In this document: positions 1 through 7,057 of the stretch, piece by piece | Position numbering within the stretch: position 1 is the stretch's first letter | How the letters are laid out: each line of letters opens with the position of its first letter | Assembly (NCBI GenBank): GCA_045531755.1 | Contig: JAZSEP010000107.1 | Span: forward strand, 1-15,620 | DNA: 15,620 nucleotides | Direction: 5' to 3' | From: UBA11540 sp045531755 | GTDB lineage: Bacteria > Bacillota > Clostridia > Oscillospirales > Ruminococcaceae | The notes under the pieces: generated by a model | What the model was told of the DNA's origin: nothing | The model's database searches: none | Seen by the model: the letters and a program-made list of their open reading frames with translations, nothing else | Program-made: the position numbers and the translations under genes

Positions 1-747
1 AAAGACGTCGGCATACTCGGGGTGGTCAGGATAGGTTTCGGGGTTCTTTCCAAAGAAATCGGAGGTATAGCCCGAAACGGTGAGGGGCTTGGGGTCGCCG
101 ACAGCGTGAAGAAGCATATCAAGAGAGTAGGAACCGATATCGCCTACTGCACCGATACAGCCTGTTTCCTTTGCGATGAAGGAGGTGCCGTAGGGTGTGG
201 GTATGCCGTCACGGCGTCCGCCGCCTGCCTGCATATAGTAGACCTGTCCAAGCTCGCCGGATTCCACGATTTTCTTTATCATCTGCATATTTGCGCTCAT
301 TCTGGGTTGGAAGCCGATGGAAAGAATCTTTCCGCTCTTCTTCTCTGCGCGCATAACCTCTACAGCCTCGTCAAGAGTTACTGTGAAGGGCTTTTCGAGA
401 AGTACGTTTACGCCTGCGTTGAGCGCGTTGATTGCGCAGGAGGCGTGTGTTGCGTTATAGGTGGAAATGCTTACTGCATCAAGGTCTTTGACCTTTTCGA
501 GCATCTCAACGTCGCTTGAATAGGGCTTTGCATCGGTGAGTCCGTACTGTTCAATGAACTTCTGTGCCTTGCCGTCTATGAGGTCGGCAACGGCTACAAT
601 CTCCACGTCGTCCATCTTCTTATAGCTGTTTACGTGCGCCTCAGCAATCCAGCCTGCGCCGATGATACCAACCTTGAGCTTTCTGCCTGTTCTTATCTTT
701 TCTTCTGCGATATTTTCCTTGAATCTGTCGAGAATGTTATCTGACAT
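1..747 (-). CDS. Gfo/Idh/MocA-family NAD(P)-dependent oxidoreductase (C-terminus cut by window edge)
   Basis: The reading frame is open from the ATG at 745-747 to base 1, giving 249 residues without the C-terminal end. Residues 27-38 (GIIGAGWIAEAH) form the Rossmann dinucleotide-binding loop. The EKP motif at 118-120, which carries the family's conserved lysine, is present. Family members oxidise or reduce sugars, inositols or related polyols in the cytoplasm with NAD(P). A ribosome binding site (AAGGAG on the minus strand) lies just upstream of the start. The gene sits 20 bp downstream of the TIM-barrel isomerase gene, so the two are probably one transcript and act on the same sugar or polyol. 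A roughly 20-residue N-terminal extension precedes the Rossmann strand. The family call is secure; the substrate cannot be read from the sequence, though inositol- or hexose-derived keto-sugars are plausible from the pairing. Confidence 0.92.
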   Translation of the reverse strand, partial: MSDNILDRFKENIAEEKIRTGRKLKVGIIGAGWIAEAHVNSYKKMDDVEIVAVADLIDGKAQKFIEQYGLTDAKPYSSDVEMLEKVKDLDAVSISTYNATHASCAINALNAGVNVLLEKPFTVTLDEAVEVMRAEKKSGKILSIGFQPRMSANMQMIKKIVESGELGQVYYMQAGGGRRDGIPTPYGTSFIAKETGCIGAVGDIGSYSLDMLLHAVGDPKPLTVSGYTSDFFGKNPETYPDHPEYADVF

Positions 748-767
748 TACCTGCACGCTCCTTTTTA

Positions 768-1595
768 TTAAAATAGTGATTTGATGTATTTTACACTCAT
801 CTCTGCACATTCGAGAGAGGTTTTATCCATACTCGGTCTGTCCTGCTCGACGATTACCGCCTCGGCGCCTGCCTTTTCTGCAGAATCCAGAAGCGCTCTT
901 ACGTCCTGAACACCGTATCCGACGGGTCTGAACTCGAAGGGTGTGCCGGATTTGTCGTCGTTTTTATCAACCCTTCCGCCACCGATGAGCTCGTACATTT
1001 CGGAGGAGTACTCGCCTACGTAGTCCTTGAGGTGTACGAGGGGTACTCTGCCGGAATACTTCAAAACGTATTCGGCAGAGTCTACTCCGCCGACTCTTGC
1101 CCAGCAGGTATCTATCTCGGTCTGAAGGACGTCTGCAGGCATATCGCCGTAGAGGATGTCGAGCTTATATCTGCCGTCTATCTTTACAAACTCAAAATCG
1201 TGGTTGTGATACAAAAGGGTGACGCCGTATTTTCTACAGGTTGCTGCAATCTTTATGATATCCTGCTTGTAGGCTTCGTATCCCTCTGCTCCCGGAAGGT
1301 CGACCCTCCAATCCGCCCCAGGAAGTGCTATGTACCTGCAACCTATCTCTGCATAGCAGCCGATGACTCCGTCAGGGTCTGCAAGCATATCTTCTCTCGT
1401 AACGTGTGCGGAAAGCGGAATAAGTCCGAGCTCGTCACATTTTGCCTTTACCTCTTTTGCTGTATGACCGTATAGCTCACAAAGCTCTACCGCATCATAG
1501 CCCATTGCCTTGACCTTCTCAAGTGTATCAAAAAAATCAGCTTCCATAAAATCTCTTACTGAATAAAGCTGAAGACCTACTTTAAGCTCCGCCAT
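768..1595 (-). CDS. Sugar phosphate isomerase/epimerase, xylose isomerase-like TIM barrel
   Basis: A 275-aa protein of the AP-endonuclease-2/xylose-isomerase-like superfamily (IolE/YcjR-like), cytoplasmic and metal-dependent. Visible signatures are the first barrel strand VGLQLYSVRD (6-15), the YHNHDFEF segment (129-136) with its conserved histidines, TEID (159-162) and VHLKD (187-191) supplying metal ligands, and VIVEQD (247-252) with the last metal-binding glutamate. An upstream in-frame ATG would add eight residues, but GGAGGT lies between it and the ATG at 1593-1595, so the shorter start is chosen. It is the first gene of a minus-strand operon with the oxidoreductase; such pairs usually isomerise and oxidise sugars or inositols. 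The divergent AraC-type regulator probably controls it. The family is clear; the substrate is not. Confidence 0.92.
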   Translation of the reverse strand: MAELKVGLQLYSVRDFMEADFFDTLEKVKAMGYDAVELCELYGHTAKEVKAKCDELGLIPLSAHVTREDMLADPDGVIGCYAEIGCRYIALPGADWRVDLPGAEGYEAYKQDIIKIAATCRKYGVTLLYHNHDFEFVKIDGRYKLDILYGDMPADVLQTEIDTCWARVGGVDSAEYVLKYSGRVPLVHLKDYVGEYSSEMYELIGGGRVDKNDDKSGTPFEFRPVGYGVQDVRALLDSAEKAGAEAVIVEQDRPSMDKTSLECAEMSVKYIKSLF

Positions 1596-1669
1596 CTTTT
1601 TACCTCCATAAAGTTGCATTCAGGTTTCCTTGAAAATTCTCGGTTTTTTCACCTTTTTAATCTTTATAC

Positions 1670-1698
1670 TTGTATTTTAATGCTGAGTACTGTATAAT
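1670..1698 (+). promoter_or_regulatory. Sigma-A promoter for the AraC-type regulator gene
   Basis: TTGTAT (1670-1675), a 17-bp spacer and a perfect TATAAT (1693-1698) lie 55 bp upstream of the regulator's ATG. The -10 box overlaps the -35 box of the divergent promoter by two bases. Motif-based call. Confidence 0.65.
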
Positions 1699-1702
1699 TC
1701 AA
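1674..1702 (-). promoter_or_regulatory. Sigma-A promoter for the isomerase-oxidoreductase operon
   Basis: On the minus strand TTGAAT (1697-1702) is followed after 17 bp by TAAAAT (1674-1679), about 80 bp upstream of the isomerase start. It overlaps the opposite araC-type promoter almost completely, so only one polymerase can bind at a time. Called by motif and spacing only. Confidence 0.6.
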
Positions 1703-1752
1703 GATAAATCAGCACGAAAAGTAGACAAATGTTGCTCTATTGGAGGATTTGT

Positions 1753-2550
1753 ATGAATTTCTATTTTGAAAAGCGAGCTTTGGCAGTTTCCGTTACTGAC
1801 GAACACGGTCTTCTTCCTCATCCACACCTTCACAACGAAATAGAAATGGTCGTCATGCTCAGCGGAGAATCCTTGGCTACCGCCGATTCGAAGTCTGCAA
1901 TTTTGAAGAAAAACGACATATATATTGCGTTCCCGAATCAAATTCACTTCTATCACGACCGCATCAAATCAAAGCATATTCTCATAATCTTTTCTCCGGA
2001 GATGGTGGGCGAATACAAGTCGCTTTTTGACAACAACATCCCTGCTTCCCCCGTTGTCCAAAACGCTGCAAAAAATCCGCATCTGATGTGGGCTGTTGAG
2101 GCTCTTAAACGTGTTGAAAACGAGCGTCCTCCCTATGCAGACGAGCATATACGCGGTCTTTTGCTGGTCATATTGTCGGAGCTTTTCAATAATATGCCCT
2201 TTGAAGCTGCCCCGAAGTATGATTCCAATATTCTCAAGCAGGTTATCGAGTATTGCTCCAAAAACTATGCACAGGACATCACTCTTTCAACCGTTGCCGA
2301 GGACCTGCACGTGAGCAAATACTACGTTTCACACCTTTTCGGGAAGAAGCTGAGGATAAGCTTCAGCGACTACATTAACACCATGCGCATCAAGCATGCG
2401 TGCGAGCTTCTTAACAGAAAGGATATGTCGGTTATTGATATCGGCTTTGCCGTGGGTTATAATTCAACCCGCTCTTTCAACCGTTGCTTTAAGAACATCT
2501 GCGGTGTTTCGCCAAAAGAATACAGAATGGGACAGAGAAACACACAATAA
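1753..2550 (+). CDS. AraC/XylS-family transcriptional regulator with cupin sensor domain
   Basis: A 265-aa DNA-binding regulator. The N-terminal half (about 1-140) is an AraC-type cupin that likely senses a sugar: the histidine-rich stretch HPHLHNEIEMV (23-33) and NDIYIAFPNQIHFYH (54-68) match the two cupin strands. The C-terminal ~100 residues hold the two helix-turn-helix units of HTH_18: STVAEDLHVSKYYVSHLF (179-196) and SVIDIGFAVGYNSTRSFNRCFK (226-247), ending in the family signature GVSPKEYR (251-258). The start at 1753 has GGAGG seven bases upstream; an in-frame ATG at 1729 lacks such a site. It is transcribed away from the isomerase and oxidoreductase genes, so it is most likely their local activator. 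The ligand is unknown. Confidence 0.93.
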   Translation: MNFYFEKRALAVSVTDEHGLLPHPHLHNEIEMVVMLSGESLATADSKSAILKKNDIYIAFPNQIHFYHDRIKSKHILIIFSPEMVGEYKSLFDNNIPASPVVQNAAKNPHLMWAVEALKRVENERPPYADEHIRGLLLVILSELFNNMPFEAAPKYDSNILKQVIEYCSKNYAQDITLSTVAEDLHVSKYYVSHLFGKKLRISFSDYINTMRIKHACELLNRKDMSVIDIGFAVGYNSTRSFNRCFKNICGVSPKEYRMGQRNTQ

Positions 2551-2565
2551 ATTGTCTGTTTTTGG

Positions 2566-2594
2566 TTGACAAATACCTTTTAAAATGGTACTAT
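2566..2594 (+). promoter_or_regulatory. Sigma-A promoter for the nucleotide-sugar dehydratase gene
   Basis: Consensus TTGACA (2566-2571), a 17-bp spacer and TACTAT (2589-2594); an overlapping TATAAT lies at 2592-2597 with a 20-bp spacer. It starts 15 bp after the AraC-type gene ends, which separates the two transcription units and leaves a leader of about 80 nt before the ATG at 2681. Confidence 0.75.
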
Positions 2595-2610
2595 AATCTA
2601 TGGAAACTTC

Positions 2611-2645
2611 AAGCTCAGTCTTCGAAATATACGGCTGAGCTTTTT
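2611..2645 (+). terminator. Terminator-like hairpin in the leader of the dehydratase gene
   Basis: An 8-bp perfect stem, AAGCTCAG (2611-2618) with CTGAGCTT (2635-2642), a 16-nt loop and a run of five T (2641-2645). It lies downstream of the 2566-2594 promoter and upstream of the start codon, so it would act as an attenuator on that transcript. It may simply end read-through from the AraC-type gene. The short T-run makes its strength uncertain. Confidence 0.5.
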
Positions 2646-2680
2646 ACTTGCACTTACGTGCGCTTCGGGGGTATACGTGT

Positions 2681-4546
2681 ATGAAAAAGCACTTGCGAAA
2701 GCTTTTCTTCCTTCTGCTTGATATTTTCACTGCGGCCATAGCGGTTTTTGCCGCGATTACCATCGTACATGAATTTGACCTTTCAATAGTTTTAAATCTG
2801 CATTTCAAAGAATACGTCGCTTCCTTCCCCGTGCTTGCGCTTTGCTCGGCAGCTGCGGTATTCCTTGTCGAAAGTCACAAAATTATGTGGCAGTTTGCTT
2901 CGGCAAAGGATATGCTGAGACTGGCTGTTTCATCGGTTCTGACTGCTATCTTCTATGCAGTTGCAGGGCATTTTTTAAAATTCTCCTTCTCGCCGAGCAC
3001 CTACGTCATAAGCGCGATTTTGATGTTCACTCTCATGATGGGTTTCCGCTCAATAATCAAGGTTGCACTTAACAAGCGCACCATCAAAAAGAAGCTTGCC
3101 GAAGGCAAGATGGAAAGCAAGATTTCGGGAAACCTTATGATAATAGGCGCCGGAAATGCCGCAGGAACTCTTATCTATGATATACAGCACAACTATGCTA
3201 CACACAGATGCAAGGTTTCCTGTGTTATCGACGACGACCCCCACAAGCTTGGACAAACCATCTGCGGTGTCAAGATTGTCGGCGGAAGAGATACTATCGT
3301 CGAGAATGCCAAAAAATATGACATCAAAACCATAATTTTCGCTATCCCTTCTATGAAGAGAAGCGACCGTTCCGTGATTCTTGACATCTGTGCAAAAACA
3401 GGTGCCTCCATCAAGGTCCTTCCGAGCTTCACCTCGTATATAGACGGCGCGGTCAGTGTTTCTTCGGTTCGTGACATCAGCATTGAAGACCTTTTGGGCA
3501 GAAACCCCGTTAATATTGACCTCGAGAAGATTATGGGCTACGTCGAAAACAAGACTATTCTTGTTACGGGAGGCGGCGGTTCTATCGGCAGCGAGCTATG
3601 CAGACAGCTTGCGGCACACAACCCCAAAAAGCTGATTATCCTTGACATCTATGAAAACAACGCATACGATATTCTCAATGAGCTCAACCGCAAATATCCC
3701 GAGCTTGACGTACTCGCTCTCATCGGCTCTGTACGCGACACCGAGAGATTAGAGTCGGTCTTCTCTACCTACAAGCCCGACATCGTTTATCATGCGGCGG
3801 CTCACAAGCACGTTCCTTTGATGGAAGACAGCCCCAACGAAGCTATAAAAAACAACGTTTTCGGTACTCTCAAAACCGTTCGCGCGGCGGACAAGCACGG
3901 TGTCAAGCGCTTTGTGCTTATCTCCACCGACAAGGCGGTTAATCCCACAAACGTTATGGGTGCTACAAAGCGCATCTGCGAGATGATTGTTCAGACCTTT
4001 AACAAGCGCTCTGAAACAGAGTTTGTTGCCGTTCGCTTCGGCAACGTTTTAGGCTCTAACGGAAGCGTTATTCCTCTTTTCAAAAAACAGATTGCGGAAG
4101 GCGGTCCCGTCACCGTTACACACCCCGAAATCACGCGTTTCTTTATGACCATACCCGAGGCGGTTTCCTTGGTGCTTCAGGCAGGAAGTCTTGCAAAGGG
4201 CGGTGAAATCTTCGTTCTTGATATGGGACAGCCCGTGAAGATTGTAAACCTTGCGGAAAACCTGATCCGTCTTTCCGGCTTCAAGCCCTATGAAGACATT
4301 AAGATTGAATTTACCGGTCTTCGCCCCGGTGAAAAGTTGTATGAGGAAATCCTTATGGACGAGGAAGGTCTCAGCCAGACAGAAAACAAGCTCATCCATA
4401 TTGGAAAGCCCATTGAAATGGATGAGAACGATTTCTTTGAAAAGCTGCAAAAGCTCTATGACAATATGTATGACGACACCGTTGCGATGCGAAAGCTTAT
4501 TCACGACGTCGTTCCTACATACAAGATGCCCGAAGACAAGAAATGA
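2681..4546 (+). CDS. Membrane-bound nucleoside-diphosphate-sugar 4,6-dehydratase, CapD/PglF/WbpM type
   Basis: A 621-aa long-form polysaccharide biosynthesis protein. Residues 1-130 contain about four hydrophobic segments that anchor it in the membrane. Residues 152-250 form a first Rossmann-like domain with IIGAGNAAG (154-162). Residues 292-590 are the catalytic extended SDR domain, with TGGGGSIG (296-303) for NAD(P) binding. The active-site segment STDKAVNPTNVMGATKR (415-431) has Met in place of the usual SDR Tyr (M426, K430), as in this dehydratase family. Known members convert UDP-GlcNAc to the 4-keto-6-deoxy sugar, the first step to bacillosamine-type or QuiNAc-type sugars for capsule or glycoprotein glycans. 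The ATG at 2681 is preferred over an upstream TTG, though its ribosome site (GGGGG) is mediocre. No glycosyltransferase or aminotransferase is adjacent, so it is an orphan here. The exact substrate is inferred. Confidence 0.92.
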   Translation: MKKHLRKLFFLLLDIFTAAIAVFAAITIVHEFDLSIVLNLHFKEYVASFPVLALCSAAAVFLVESHKIMWQFASAKDMLRLAVSSVLTAIFYAVAGHFLKFSFSPSTYVISAILMFTLMMGFRSIIKVALNKRTIKKKLAEGKMESKISGNLMIIGAGNAAGTLIYDIQHNYATHRCKVSCVIDDDPHKLGQTICGVKIVGGRDTIVENAKKYDIKTIIFAIPSMKRSDRSVILDICAKTGASIKVLPSFTSYIDGAVSVSSVRDISIEDLLGRNPVNIDLEKIMGYVENKTILVTGGGGSIGSELCRQLAAHNPKKLIILDIYENNAYDILNELNRKYPELDVLALIGSVRDTERLESVFSTYKPDIVYHAAAHKHVPLMEDSPNEAIKNNVFGTLKTVRAADKHGVKRFVLISTDKAVNPTNVMGATKRICEMIVQTFNKRSETEFVAVRFGNVLGSNGSVIPLFKKQIAEGGPVTVTHPEITRFFMTIPEAVSLVLQAGSLAKGGEIFVLDMGQPVKIVNLAENLIRLSGFKPYEDIKIEFTGLRPGEKLYEEILMDEEGLSQTENKLIHIGKPIEMDENDFFEKLQKLYDNMYDDTVAMRKLIHDVVPTYKMPEDKK

Positions 4547-4547
4547 T

Positions 4548-4579
4548 AAAAGGTGTACGGCAACTGCCGTACACCTTTT
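4548..4579. terminator. Strong bidirectional intrinsic terminator
   Basis: A 14-bp perfect stem (4548-4561 with 4566-4579) closed by the tetraloop AACT. Each arm ends in an A4/T4 run, and more Ts follow on the plus strand. It lies between the convergent dehydratase and lepA genes, so it can end both transcripts. Confidence 0.92.
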
Positions 4580-4585
4580 TTGTTT

Positions 4586-6391
4586 TTAGTCGAGCTTGAG
4601 GACAGCCATAAACGCTTCCTGCGGTACCTCAACCGTGCCGAGCTGGCGCATACGCTTTTTGCCTTCCTTCTGTTTTTCAAGAAGCTTTTTCTTTCGGGTG
4701 ATGTCGCCGCCGTAGCACTTTGCAAGGACGTCCTTGCGCATTGCCTTTACAGTTTCGCGCGCGATAATCTTTCCGCCGATAGCCGCCTGAATCGGCACCT
4801 CAAAGAGCTGTCTTGGAATATGCTCCTTTAGCTTCTCCGCCATTTTTCTTGCTCTCGCATAGGATTTGTCGGCGTGCACGATGAAGGACAGCGCATCCAC
4901 CATATCGCCGTTTAAGAGAATATCAAGCTTGACGAGTTTTGAGGGCTCGTAGCCCTTGAGTTCATAGTCAAAGGACGCATAGCCCTTCGTTCTTGATTTG
5001 AGCGCATCGAAGAAGTCATAGACTATCTCGTTAAGCGGCAGGTCATAGTGAAGCTCCACGCGGTCGGTATCGATGTATTTCGTATCCTTATACACTCCGC
5101 GTCTTTCCTGACACAGTTCCATAATATTGCCGATATACTCGGTGGGGGTGAAGATGCTTGCTCGCACCATCGGCTCCTCGGCTGACATTATGAGCGCAGG
5201 GTCGGGGTAGTTTGTGGGGTTGTCAATCTCCACAACCTCGCCGTTTGTGAGGGTTATTTTATAGACAACGCTCGGTGCAGTCGTAATAAGGTCGAGGTTA
5301 TATTCTCTCTCGAGTCTTTCCTGTATTACCTCCATGTGCAGTAGTCCCAAAAATCCGCATCGGAAGCCAAAGCCAAGTGCAACCGAGGTTTCGGGCTCGA
5401 AGGAGAGGGACGCGTCGTTTAGCTGAAGCTTTTCGAGCGCATCACGAAGGTCGGGGTATTTTGCGCCGTCGGCAGGATAGATACCGCAGAACACCATCGG
5501 GTTTACCTTACGGTATCCGGGGAGCGCTTCCATAGCAGGAGCCTCGGCGTTTGTGACGGTGTCACCGACGCGGGTATCGGACACGTTCTTTATCGAAGCT
5601 GTGATATAGCCAACCTCACCTGCGCAGAGGCAATCGGACGGAAGAAGTCTTTTTGCTCCCATATAGCCTGTTTCAACAACGGTGAACTCCGCTCCCGTCG
5701 CCATCATTCTTATGGTCATACCGGGCTTTACGGTGCCTGCAACAAGTCTGACGTAGACGATAACTCCCTTATAGCTATCGTAGAACGAGTCGAAGATAAG
5801 TGCCTGAAGGGGTGCGGTTTCGTCGCCCTTCGGGGCAGGAATATCGGTTACTACCCTTTCGAGAACGTCCTCTACGTTGAGTCCCGTCTTCGCGGAGATA
5901 CAGGGCGCGTCCATGGCAGGTATACCGATTATATCCTCCACCTCGTGCTTTACCCTGTCGGGCTGGGCTGAGGGAAGGTCGATTTTATTGATTACAGGAA
6001 GTATCTCGAGGTCGTGGTCGATGGCAAGGTAGGTGTTTGCCAGAGTTTGCGCCTCGATGCCCTGTGACGCATCGACGACGAGCACAGCGCCCTCGCAGGC
6101 AGCGAGAGAGCGTGAAACCTCATAGTTAAAGTCCACGTGGCCGGGAGTGTCGATGAGATTGAAGACGTAGTCCTTGCCGTCCTTTGCCTTATAGTCAAGG
6201 CGGACAGCCCTTGCCTTGATGGTTATTCCTCTTTCTCTCTCGAGGTCCATGTTATCAAGCAATTGGTCTTCCATCTCGCGCGACGTTACCGCACTTGTGA
6301 GCTCAAGCATACGGTCGGCAAGGGTGGATTTTCCGTGGTCAATATGGGCAATTATCGAAAAATTTCGTATATTGTCGCGTTCGTGTGACAA
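4586..6391 (-). CDS. lepA: Elongation factor 4 (back-translocating GTPase LepA)
   Basis: A 601-aa translational GTPase of normal LepA length. The G domain shows AHIDHGKST (15-23, P-loop), RGITI (54-58), DTPGH (81-85) and NKID (135-138). Downstream sequence matches the LepA domain order, including GFRCGFLGLLHMEV in the middle and the LepA-specific C-terminal domain with QAAIGGKIIARETVKAMRKDV. EF4 binds 70S ribosomes and remodels stalled or pre-translocation complexes. The start is TTG at 6389-6391: GAGGTG lies seven bases upstream, and the nearby ATG at 6393-6395 is out of frame. It follows trmL on the same strand after 63 bp but has its own promoter. The only oddity is the TTG start. Confidence 0.97.
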   Translation of the reverse strand: MSHERDNIRNFSIIAHIDHGKSTLADRMLELTSAVTSREMEDQLLDNMDLERERGITIKARAVRLDYKAKDGKDYVFNLIDTPGHVDFNYEVSRSLAACEGAVLVVDASQGIEAQTLANTYLAIDHDLEILPVINKIDLPSAQPDRVKHEVEDIIGIPAMDAPCISAKTGLNVEDVLERVVTDIPAPKGDETAPLQALIFDSFYDSYKGVIVYVRLVAGTVKPGMTIRMMATGAEFTVVETGYMGAKRLLPSDCLCAGEVGYITASIKNVSDTRVGDTVTNAEAPAMEALPGYRKVNPMVFCGIYPADGAKYPDLRDALEKLQLNDASLSFEPETSVALGFGFRCGFLGLLHMEVIQERLEREYNLDLITTAPSVVYKITLTNGEVVEIDNPTNYPDPALIMSAEEPMVRASIFTPTEYIGNIMELCQERRGVYKDTKYIDTDRVELHYDLPLNEIVYDFFDALKSRTKGYASFDYELKGYEPSKLVKLDILLNGDMVDALSFIVHADKSYARARKMAEKLKEHIPRQLFEVPIQAAIGGKIIARETVKAMRKDVLAKCYGGDITRKKKLLEKQKEGKKRMRQLGTVEVPQEAFMAVLKLD

Positions 6392-6398
6392 GCATTAT

Positions 6399-6404
6399 CA
6401 CCTC
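6399..6404 (-). promoter_or_regulatory. Ribosome binding site fixing the TTG start of lepA
   Basis: GAGGTG on the minus strand with 7-nt spacing to TTG (6389-6391). It decides in favour of the non-ATG start, because the ATG between them is in another frame. Confidence 0.75.
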
Positions 6405-6422
6405 AAAAATAGTTTACGTTTT

Positions 6423-6452
6423 ATTCTACCATATTCTGTGGTAGCTTTTCAA
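6423..6452 (-). promoter_or_regulatory. Sigma-A promoter for lepA with an inverted repeat over the -10 box
   Basis: On the minus strand TTGAAA (6447-6452), an 18-bp spacer and TAGAAT (6423-6428) with an extended TGG just upstream of the -10. A 6-bp inverted repeat, CTACCA-N7-TGGTAG (6426-6444), covers the -10 box and half of the spacer. It could be an operator or, in the nascent RNA, a weak hairpin. Confidence 0.55.
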
Positions 6453-6454
6453 CA

Positions 6455-6949
6455 TCAATCTGTATATTTTGTGAGTTTTCCTTTGGTCAAAAGCTCGGGA
6501 TAGCCCCATTGACGAAGCACCTCGTAGGTGCCGATGGCCACCGTATTGGAGAGGTTGAGGCTTCGCGCTTCTTCTATCATCGGCAGACGGACACACCTTT
6601 CGGGGTTGTCGTGAAGCAGTCCCTCATCGAGCCCTGCGTCCTCTCTGCCGAAGACGATATAGGCATTGTCGGGATATTTTACGTCAGAGTGGATATTCTT
6701 ACCCTTTGTGGTGAAGTAGAAAAACTCTCCGTCGGAATTTTTCGCAAAAAAGTCTGACAGGTTTTCATAGTAGGTTATATCCAGAAGATACCAATAGTCA
6801 AGCCCCGCTCTTTTGAGCTTTTTGTCGTCTATCTCAAAGCCCATCGGCTTTACTATATGAAGCCGCGCTCCCGTTGCCGCACAGGTTCGGGCGATATTTC
6901 CCGTATTCTGCGGTATCTGCGGTTCTACCAAAACTATATTGAGTGTCAT
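6455..6949 (-). CDS. trmL: tRNA (cytidine(34)-2'-O)-methyltransferase TrmL
   Basis: A 164-aa SPOUT-class methyltransferase, the usual length for TrmL (YibK). Motif 1 is NIVLVEPQIPQNTGNIARTC (4-23). Motif 2 is FGREDAGL (100-107), and motif 3, RLPMIEEARSLNLSNTVAI (121-139), forms the trefoil-knot SAM site. The enzyme uses SAM to 2'-O-methylate the wobble nucleotide of tRNA-Leu isoacceptors in the cytoplasm. The ATG at 6947-6949 follows AAAGGAG with good spacing. It lies upstream of lepA on the same strand and divergent from the DUF1015 operon. Family and probable function are well supported. Confidence 0.94.
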   Translation of the reverse strand: MTLNIVLVEPQIPQNTGNIARTCAATGARLHIVKPMGFEIDDKKLKRAGLDYWYLLDITYYENLSDFFAKNSDGEFFYFTTKGKNIHSDVKYPDNAYIVFGREDAGLDEGLLHDNPERCVRLPMIEEARSLNLSNTVAIGTYEVLRQWGYPELLTKGKLTKYTD

Positions 6950-6970
6950 AGAGTCATCTCCTTTAAAAAT

Positions 6971-6999
6971 ATGTTAAGTCAAACGGCAATTAAAGTCAA
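6971..6999 (-). promoter_or_regulatory. Sigma-A promoter for trmL
   Basis: TTGACT (6994-6999), a 17-bp spacer and TAACAT (6971-6976) on the minus strand, 22 bp upstream of the start codon. The -35 matches well and the -10 only moderately. Confidence 0.55.
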
Positions 7000-7006
7000 G
7001 TTTATA

Positions 7007-7035
7007 TTGCACTCTGCGGTATTTTTTCGTATAAT
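7007..7035 (+). promoter_or_regulatory. Sigma-A promoter for the DUF1015 operon
   Basis: TTGCAC (7007-7012), a 17-bp spacer and perfect TATAAT (7030-7035), 23 bp upstream of the ATG. It is back-to-back with the trmL promoter, the -35 boxes being 7 bp apart. Confidence 0.7.
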
Positions 7036-7057
7036 ATTTGTGAAAGGCGGTAGATTT

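Noticed and set aside
22..519. A 165-codon plus-strand frame at the left edge
   Set aside because: Antisense to the oxidoreductase, which shows a full Rossmann motif and EKP; the plus-strand product is Cys-rich shadow sequence.
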